Positions 57,151 to 64,000 of a DNA stretch of 64,000 nt are shown in pieces (the stretch's first letter is position 1; each line of letters opens with the position of its first letter). The notes beneath the pieces are model-generated. The model was given only the letters and a program-made list of their open reading frames with translations. It did not search any database and had not been told where the DNA came from. Origin of the DNA: Pogostemon cablin (lineage: Eukaryota > Streptophyta > Magnoliopsida > Lamiales > Lamiaceae); contig CM042982.1 in the NCBI GenBank assembly GCA_023678885.1, forward strand, positions 5,642,001 to 5,706,000. Direction: 5' to 3'. The position numbers and the translations under genes were made by a program.

Positions 57151-57826
57151 TTTATTTTCTTTATTTTTTTAAATGACACTTAACTTATATTTTCATAACA
57201 TACTTAATTTTAAATTTTACAATGCTTTATTACACATAATATAATTTACAATTTATTTACGTAAAAATATTAAAGTACAAAAGTAAGTTAAAGAATTACT
57301 TTTACTAATATTCACATATACAGTAAATGTGTATTTGAATTTGGGACGGATGTATTACGATACTAAGAAATTGGGCCCCCTGTCCGAAATTCCTACCTCC
57401 GCCACTGCTTCTGGTTATGTCTTCTTGCTCAACAATAGAGCAATCTCATGGTGTAGCAAGAAACAGACTTGCATTGCATTGCCTACAATGGAAGCCGAAT
57501 TTGTAGCATGTGCGTCTGCAGTTCAAGAGGCTATCTGGTTGAGAAGATTCATGAAACACTTGGAGGTCTTAAACACTTCAGTGGGAGCTGTTTTAGTCAA
57601 TTGCAATAATCAAACGACCATTGCTTACACAAAAGACCCCAAATATCATGGAAATACCAAACACATTGATACTAAATTCAACTTTGTTAGAGATATAATA
57701 GAAAAGAAGAAAGTGATTCTTAAATATAATTCTACTCGTTTGATGTTAGCAGTTCCTTTTACCAAACCGATTCCCAGAGATGTTTTCATAGGACATGTTA
57801 AAGGATTAGGTTTGCGAAGGATTTAA

Positions 57827-59222
57827 AACGATGTATTGAATATGTTTATGTATGTTAATGGAATGGTTAACGGTTTAACTATATGTATATGTTTTATAAA
57901 TTATATGTGATAGTTCATATATAATAGTATGTCGGTAAGTTATGATTGGCTCTCTCATACGAGCAATCACTTCTGGCTAAGTGGGAGCGCAGAGATAAGA
58001 TTACGATAATTAATGTAATCGGGATAGATTTTACCACGAATCTAATCCAACTTGTTGTAAAGCTATATCGTCGAAGATCCTATGCGTTGGAGGGAGGATA
58101 TCCGGGTTAAATGTATGGAACACACTTTAACTTTGATTTATATGATGTTTAAGATAAAATGAAATATGACATACGCTTTCATAGAAGGAAGTTAAAGACA
58201 TTGTGACAAGTGTTTTAGGAAAACGACTTGTGCTAAGTTGACCACAAAAGGATTGAGAATATTATTCCCATTTTCTCAAATAGTATGAGTCCTCATCTAT
58301 AAGTTACCCTTAAGACTTTCTACTATATTCTGAGTCTTCACTTTAGTGTTGCTACATTAGCATGTTACCAAAAGGGCTATGGTTAATAACGGCAGTGCGG
58401 TGCATGTCTAGGAAAGCAGCTACAGTGGGAGTCTGTAGATACTTAGTGAGATGAGAAGAACGTCTTATTTTAACATATACTATTGTGATTCATTGACTAG
58501 TTAATCAAGCAGGGTCTTGATTATGAATACATAGTTTTTTGCAAAAGGATTGAATATGCTCTTACAAATTGAGGGATTGAAAAGAGATGTCAACTTATGT
58601 TAAATGTTCAAGAGTTCTGGGGTATAGCGAGCTTGTTGAGTTTCTTCGATAAACTGGTTGAGTTGCTATATATCTCTAACAAGTGTATAGCAATTAAAAC
58701 TCATATCTCGTGGGTCACACGATGTATTAATTTAGACAAGAATATGATTCATGAAGAAAATGAATCAGGAGAATTTTTTATTTCATATGTGAGTGGGGAA
58801 TGTAAATAATAATAAATATTATTTATTAATTATTAACTTCTACATATGAAAATCCATGTGGCACTGCATGGATGAGGGAGTTATGAAACTCCTTCAGTTT
58901 TCTATCCGTTTCCTAACGTTGAGTTTTGGATAAAAAGAAAACTGCATAGGCATGTCAAGTACACGCAACGCAGAACAATTCTGGGAATTCGCTCTTGTTG
59001 TTTACTTCTCCAATATTCTTCATCCATTCTTAATACAAATTCGTGAATCATTATCTTTCAACCTTGTGTTGAAGATTGGATCCAGAGACAGCAACGTGAG
59101 TATCAATCGGTTTGTGCTGTTCTTCATATTCTTCCGCTGCTTCATAATCCAAAGGTGAGAGGTATGAGTTCTCTCTCTGTGAATGAATAGGGATTATGTT
59201 AGAGGATAGTGAGTTTCCAACA
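57827..59222 (+). mobile_element. Copia 3' region, probable degenerate 3' LTR
   Basis: After the RNase H stop, a purine-rich AAGTGGGAG (about 57977-57985) resembles a copia polypurine tract. The segment ends TTTCCAACA (59214-59222), a usual LTR end, exactly where segmental copy B starts. A matching TGTTGG start is not found, so the LTR left border is uncertain. Frames at 58597-58809 and 58952-59158 have no recognisable content. Confidence 0.55.
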
Positions 59223-61467
59223 TTATTTTAAAAGGGGTTGAATGGAACTGAAAAAATGAGAATGAATAGTTATTCAAAATGGGACCGAATGTTTCAAATT
59301 GGGGAAGAATTTATTCTAAATGAGATCGAACAGTTCAAAATGAGAATGAATATTTATTCAAAATGGGAACGTATAATTATTTAAAATGGGGTTGAATAGA
59401 ATTGAAAAATTAGGGATGAATAATTATTTAAAATGATGATGAATAATATTATTCAAAATGGGTACGAATAGAAAAAATATGACTAATTATACTGTACACC
59501 CCGGTGCACTTTAAGATATGGTGCACCCACTTTAAAAAACGTATACAAATATAAACAAAAACATATACAATTAAAAATACAAATGTATACAATTTAATTG
59601 TTAGTTTTTTAATGAAAAATTGAGTGTAAAAAAATATACAATTATTAAAAAAACATGTATACACTACTGAATAAAAAGTTATACACATATTGATGCTAGT
59701 TTTTTTAATGAAAAACTTAGTGTGAAAAAAATATACAATTATTGAGAAACACATATACAAAATAAAATAGCATGTATATAAAATAGAATAAAAAATTATA
59801 CATATATGAGTGCACTCTTGCACCCAAGTGCATCTAATATCAACTCAAAAAATATTAATTCAAAAGTTTAACTGATTCTAGAAATTAGGGGTACTATGCT
59901 CTTTATTCGTGAAAATTGGACAGTTTTGATTATTGTTCAAATTCTGGGAAAAAAATATTATTGAAATTTTAAAATAGGCATTTTTTAGATATATTAACGT
60001 ATTATTAATATACATAAATTACTTATGAGGGTAAAACATTGTATTTTTTTTTATTGTGGAAGCAATCTCTAGATAACTAATATATTTTTTTTGATTTCAA
60101 ATGTGTTTGATCTAGTTATTATTTGAAATGAATATTTTTTATTAAATTTATTAATATTATTTTTTAAAAAAATATTATCACTTATTATTTATATTATAAA
60201 TTATTTATAAAATAGTTAACATTGCTACATGATTTATCATTTATAGGATCGTCTCATACAAAATTTTGCCGGTTAGTGAATAAATATATTTCTTGGAAGA
60301 AAAAAAAGCACGATTGTGTAGAATTGGTAATTTTGATAAGTTCGAAAGTAAAATTTGAAATTATATTTGGGTAAGACAAAAGCTTGTGTGATATTAATTT
60401 ATAGAATGATTATCGTAAAATATTTAAAAAATAATAATATTTTAGTGAAAATTGATACTCAATTAATAAAAAATAAAATTAATTATTTTATAAATAATTT
60501 ATAGTATTAATAAAAAAAGGTAATATTAAAAAGAAATGATAACATTTTTAATAAAAATAATAATTAATTAAAAAATATAAAATAATTATTGGATCTATTA
60601 CTAGATCATCAGGTATGGCTTATGGGGTAAAACATCGACCAATAATTAAAAAAAAAATTTAATAGATTTTATGCATTTACACTCGAGTAATAAAATAATT
60701 CTGTCTTACGGATCACAATCAACATTCCAATATAATGAGATGAAAATCCATCTCTTTAAGTTAATGCAAATATATGGAGTATTAATAAATACATACATAC
60801 ATTATTTCATTTCATTTCTTAAAAAGAATAAAATTGAATTAGTTTGGTGGAATAGTAAAAGAAAATTAAATTGATATATCTAACCAAGTATAGAGTGCCA
60901 TGTAACGGCGCCATGTGAATGACACACATGTATATCACTTATTGAAACCTTTTAGATACAAAATTAATTATAAAATATACTCCTATGTGGACGATTTAAG
61001 GAAGAAATAAATTTCCCACGACAAAAAATAAATAAAAATCTACAGATTTTATTTATAATTTATAATTTTTATTTTTGATATATTTCTTACACTTTAAAAA
61101 AACAGAACGTTTAACTGGTTAAAAAAGAAAATAAAAAAGAGTATACCTTAATTTTGAATCTAAGTATTAGCTAATTTACATGTTTGCACGTAACTAATAT
61201 TATAAAATTTTATTTGGGTTAATCTTGCGTGTTACTATCTTACTTAAAACTATTTTACACTTTTTAAAATAGCTGTCATTTTTGTAATAAAATGTTATCA
61301 TTTTTCATTTATACTATAATTTGTTCATAAAATAACATTGTCGCATTTTATAAATTGACTATCACTTTTCGTTATAGAATTTATCACTTTTCACTTATCT
61401 TACGTAAAACGATATCACACGATTTTTTTTCTTTATGTTTATAGTGTATGACTTATAATATATAATA
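59223..61467. repeat. Segmental duplication, copy B
   Basis: Matches 53518-56339 in order. It begins in the middle of the GAATAG minisatellite element, directly after the copia end, and diverges after TATATAATA at the right. Within it, 61216-61425 is a GAGACGATC-type MITE also present in copy A (56090-56300), so that insertion predates the duplication. Confidence 0.93.
59481..59846. mobile_element. MULE-type MITE with perfect 9-bp TSD
   Basis: Flanks AAAAAATAT at 59472-59480 and 59847-59855 are identical, and copy A carries a single uninterrupted site at the matching place (about 53772-53782). Ends are GACTAATTATACTG and, reversed, GAGTTGATATTAGATG. GTGCACTTTAAGATATGG/TGCACTTGGGTGCA motifs sit near each end. 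Confidence 0.9.
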
Positions 61468-61735
61468 TATTCCTATAATTAGGTTTCATTTGTTAGGTTT
61501 GTTTCCGGCTATAAAACCAAATTCAAGTTTTGAAAACCTATATAAATTCTAATTTAGGATTTTAATTTTAAAAATAACGTATACATACAATTTACAAGCT
61601 TTTTTTACTTCACCTTTTATTTATTTTTCTCTTTAACTAATACACTACTTTTCTCATTTAAAATTATATTTTAATACCCCATATTTTTCTTATTTTCATT
61701 ACTTCTATTTTATAACATACATAAAAAAAAATAAA
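61468..61735. other. AT-rich spacer
   Basis: No gene seen. Confidence 0.4.
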
Positions 61736-61954
61736 TACTTCCTCAGTCCCATACAAAGGGGTATTTTTGTTTTTTCATGTGTATTATATAGTATTATTAT
61801 TAATGTGTATTGAGTAGTTATATTAATGAGTGTGTGAGCTCCATATTTTAATTGTACTATTAGTGAGTGTGTGTGGATCTTATGTATATTAAAATAAAAG
61901 ATTATTTGGGTGTAACGCCCAAAATGAAAAAAAAAAAACCAGGATAGAGGAAGT
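61736..61954. mobile_element. Stowaway MITE
   Basis: TA-CTTCCTCAGTCCCATAC to AGGATAGAGGAAG-TA. Body related to 32822-33046. Confidence 0.8.
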
Positions 61955-62384
61955 ATATAAGTAAAAAATTTATCTCACATGGAGATATATGGGAATCAGA
62001 TGATAATTTGGTTTTCATGTACTTAATTGATAACTTATCAATGTGCATTAATAAATGTGACAACCTAAGTCAAAATTGTATATAACAAGTTTGCATATTG
62101 GCATTAAATGAATATATTTACATGGTTATAGATTATCTTAGAATTTAGTTTAATTTTAAAATATAAATTATTATTTTAATTTATAGTTGTGAAAAATTTA
62201 AGTGTACATAGTCAAACTAATATATTTTTACTAAAATTAAAAGAAATACTCTTATGTAAATCGGGTTTACTGTATAAACTTTATGATCTCCTTTTAATTT
62301 AAATCTTAATAATACATAGGGTATAATATAATTGGAAGGAGGACCATATGATTTATACTGTGAATCCGACTATACAAGTATTTG
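61955..62384. other. AT-rich spacer
   Basis: No gene seen. Confidence 0.4.
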
Positions 62385-62819
62385 TAGGGCTGTTAAACGA
62401 GCCGAGCGAATTCAAGTATTGCATACTCGAGCTCGGCTCGATTAGAAAACGAGCTTATCACGAGCTCGAACGAGTAATTCAAGCTCGGCTCTACTCATTA
62501 TGCAAAATGAGTCGAGTTTTTCGAGCCTTACCGAGCCTACTCAAGCTCTTATTTTTTTATTAATTTAATATTATATTTTCTAATAATTAACATAATATAA
62601 TTAAATAATATTTATTATTATAAATATTTATCAATTATTTTTATTATTACTGTCGAGCTTTATCGAGCCGAGCTCTCGGCTCGTTAACAAAATGAGTATA
62701 AAGACGAGCTCGAGCTCGAGCTCGAGCTCGAGTAAGCATGAATCGAGTGGAGCTCGAGTTTTAACGAGTCGAGTCGAACCAAACTTTCGAGCTACTCGTT
62801 TCGTATAACAACACTAATA
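62385..62819. mobile_element. hAT-like element rich in GAGCTCG motifs
   Basis: Left TAGGGCTGTTAAACGAGCCG; right (reversed) TTAGTGTTGTTATACGAAAC. Flanks AGTATTTG (62377-62384) and AGTGTTTG (62820-62827) are an 8-bp duplication with one mismatch. Subterminal blocks are packed with CGAGC/GCTCG in both orientations, and 62704-62732 is a run of GAGCTC palindromes. No transposase. The frame 62348-62563 is a by-product. Confidence 0.78.
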
Positions 62820-62947
62820 AGTGTTTGCCAACTATGAATGATAGTGCATCACAAAATATCATTTTCAATAGGACAACACTTGTCGTAAGACCGTATATGA
62901 CATTTTATTTTATTTTTCCTTAATTAGTAATCATTTTTCAATAAAAA

Positions 62948-63195
62948 TATTACTCCCTCCGTCCTCATAAATTGTAGATGTATTTTAATGAACGGAGATT
63001 AAGAAAAGTTATTTTTCTATGTATAAAGATGTGTAAGTTATTGAAATGTGTGTAAAAAGTAAATATTTTAAATAATTTAATAAAATATATGTGTAAAGTT
63101 ATTAGAATGTGTGTAAAAATTGAATAATATATATTTTTTCATTTTTAGAAACGTGCATACGTGTTTGGACGAATAAAAAAAATGTACAATGATTA
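62948..63195. mobile_element. Degraded Stowaway MITE
   Basis: TACTCCCTCCGTCCTCATAA at the left is clear. The right end (TTGGACGAATAAAAAAAATG) has decayed. Confidence 0.55.
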
Positions 63196-64000
63196 GTGAG
63201 GTATTTTTTTTCATTAGAGATTTTATCACATTTTAATTAATATTATTATAACTTTTTTATAGTATCAAGAAACTCATTTGGTAAGGGAGGGTTTTGGCCA
63301 AGTGTTTTTCATAATTACAAATGACTACTAAATACTAATGTGTGTCATTGGTATCCACAATTTATAAAACAATGATATTACACGTATACTCTTCAGTTTA
63401 AGTGATCAGATCTAATAACTGAATGTCATAGTATGTGGCTATAAAGTTAGTAATTTTTTTAAAAGAATAATTAATTCTCCCTCTTTATTATATGAGCATG
63501 AAAAACTCAAGTGGGTTCCACATTAAACTATAGTTGTGGTGGGTATTTCTATTTAAGATTGTAACTAACTTTTACTCATACTATATAGATAGAATACTCT
63601 ACTTATGCCTGCATATTAAAGTCGTTTCTATGTGTACAAAAGATAAAAAGAAGAATATATATATATAAAGTTGTTGAGTGTGAGTTAATAAATTGAAAAG
63701 GTAAATAATAATTTTATAGTATTATATTGAAAACTATAGATATTAATATTTTAACATAATATTATTTTTAAAAGTGTGCATAAACTTCAAAACGAACTAA
63801 AGTAGAACATGTAAAATAAATAATGAGGTGCATGAAATACATTTAAATTAGTATACTTGAAACATTAATATACCTTTTTATTTTTACTATCAATTCAATA
63901 ATAATAACTCAATAAATATAATAATTCATATTTTAGCTATTAAAATTGACATTCTTAAATTAGAAGAAAAAAAAACACTTTTTAAAAAAGTAAGTTAAAT
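63196..64000. other. AT-rich spacer to window end
   Basis: A short (TA)n run at about 63655-63667. No gene seen. Confidence 0.45.

Larger units (their letters stand above)
56411..57407. mobile_element. Non-autonomous hAT element inside copia, 8-bp TSD
   Basis: Left CAGGGGCAGACCTACAGTGG and right (reversed) CAGTGGCGGAGGTAGGAATT. Exact duplications CTTCTGGT at 56403-56410 and 57408-57415, which are copia coding sequence. Inside are a Stowaway, a pol III-like promoter pair and short tandem duplications. Confidence 0.93.
56345..57826 (+). pseudogene. Copia RNase H fragment split by a hAT element
   Basis: Part 1 (56345-56410) reads GYLDAD, an in-frame TAG where tryptophan or tyrosine is usual, then SGDLDERKFTSG. 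Part 2 (57416-57826) continues in frame from YVFLLNNRAISW through MEAEFVACASAVQEAIWLRR, TKDPKYHGNTKHIDTKFNFV and ends GHVKGLGLRRI before TAA. This is the C-terminal RNase H domain of a Ty1/copia polyprotein. The element is truncated on its left, where it abuts segmental copy A. The hAT insert and the nonsense codon inactivate it; otherwise the frame is well preserved. Confidence 0.93.

Noticed and set aside
58597..59158. Two frames of about 70 codons downstream of the copia RNase H
   Set aside because: No recognisable content and they lie in the retrotransposon's 3' region.
59449..59823. 124-codon Cys/Phe-rich frame on the minus strand
   Set aside because: Lies almost wholly inside a MITE with verified ends and a 9-bp duplication; repeated ACATATACAA-type text explains it.

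Overview
This window is nuclear DNA from a flowering plant: genes with GT-AG introns, a telo-box/site II promoter, copia and gypsy retrotransposon remains, and a dense load of Stowaway, hAT, MULE and CACTA elements in very AT-rich DNA. Two complete genes and one partial gene are supported. Protein similarity and repeat style suggest a eudicot, possibly an asterid such as Lamiales; this is inference, and the species cannot be named from the sequence.

Genes. At the left edge, on the minus strand, lies the first coding exon of a gene of the At5g52430/At4g25620 'hydroxyproline-rich glycoprotein' family; the rest lies outside the window. At 14.3-16.9 kb on the plus strand is a seven-exon fibrillarin gene (314 aa), and its fifth intron carries a box C/D snoRNA that looks like the U60f snoRNA known from Arabidopsis fibrillarin introns. 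At 39.3-41.1 kb on the plus strand is an intronless GRAS gene of the SCARECROW-LIKE 8 type (586 aa). As I recall the Arabidopsis map, the counterparts of all three (At5g52430, At5g52470, At5g52510) lie close together on chromosome 5, so this looks like an old syntenic block stretched by transposons. Fibrillarin and its intronic snoRNA both act in rRNA 2'-O-methylation. SCL8 is a transcription regulator with no evident functional tie to them.

Everything else is repeats and unidentified AT-rich spacer. 0.6-14 kb: a TIR element with an internal minisatellite (1.6-2.7 kb), MULE-type MITEs, a MULE with a GC-rich core (5.5 kb), a GC-rich island (4.0-4.5 kb), Stowaways and a hAT element (12.8 kb). 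17-24 kb: a complete but decayed minus-strand copia element with 5-bp target duplications. 26-33 kb: a long-TIR MULE carrying a foreign core, a degenerate tandem array, many MITEs and a gypsy integrase fragment. 42-48 kb: nested elements, including a hAT inside a Stowaway inside another MITE, and a CACTA element with a captured RNase H fragment inside a MULE-type MITE. 53-61.5 kb: a segmental duplication separated by a copia fragment that is itself split by a hAT element; each duplicate holds an insertion missing from the other, so the empty sites are visible in the window. 61.5-64 kb: further Stowaways, a GAGCTC-rich hAT element and spacer.

I found no CRISPR, rRNA, bacterial-type operon or other clearly new multi-gene system. 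The most unusual signals are the minisatellite-bearing transposons, the nesting, and the fibrillarin-hosted snoRNA.
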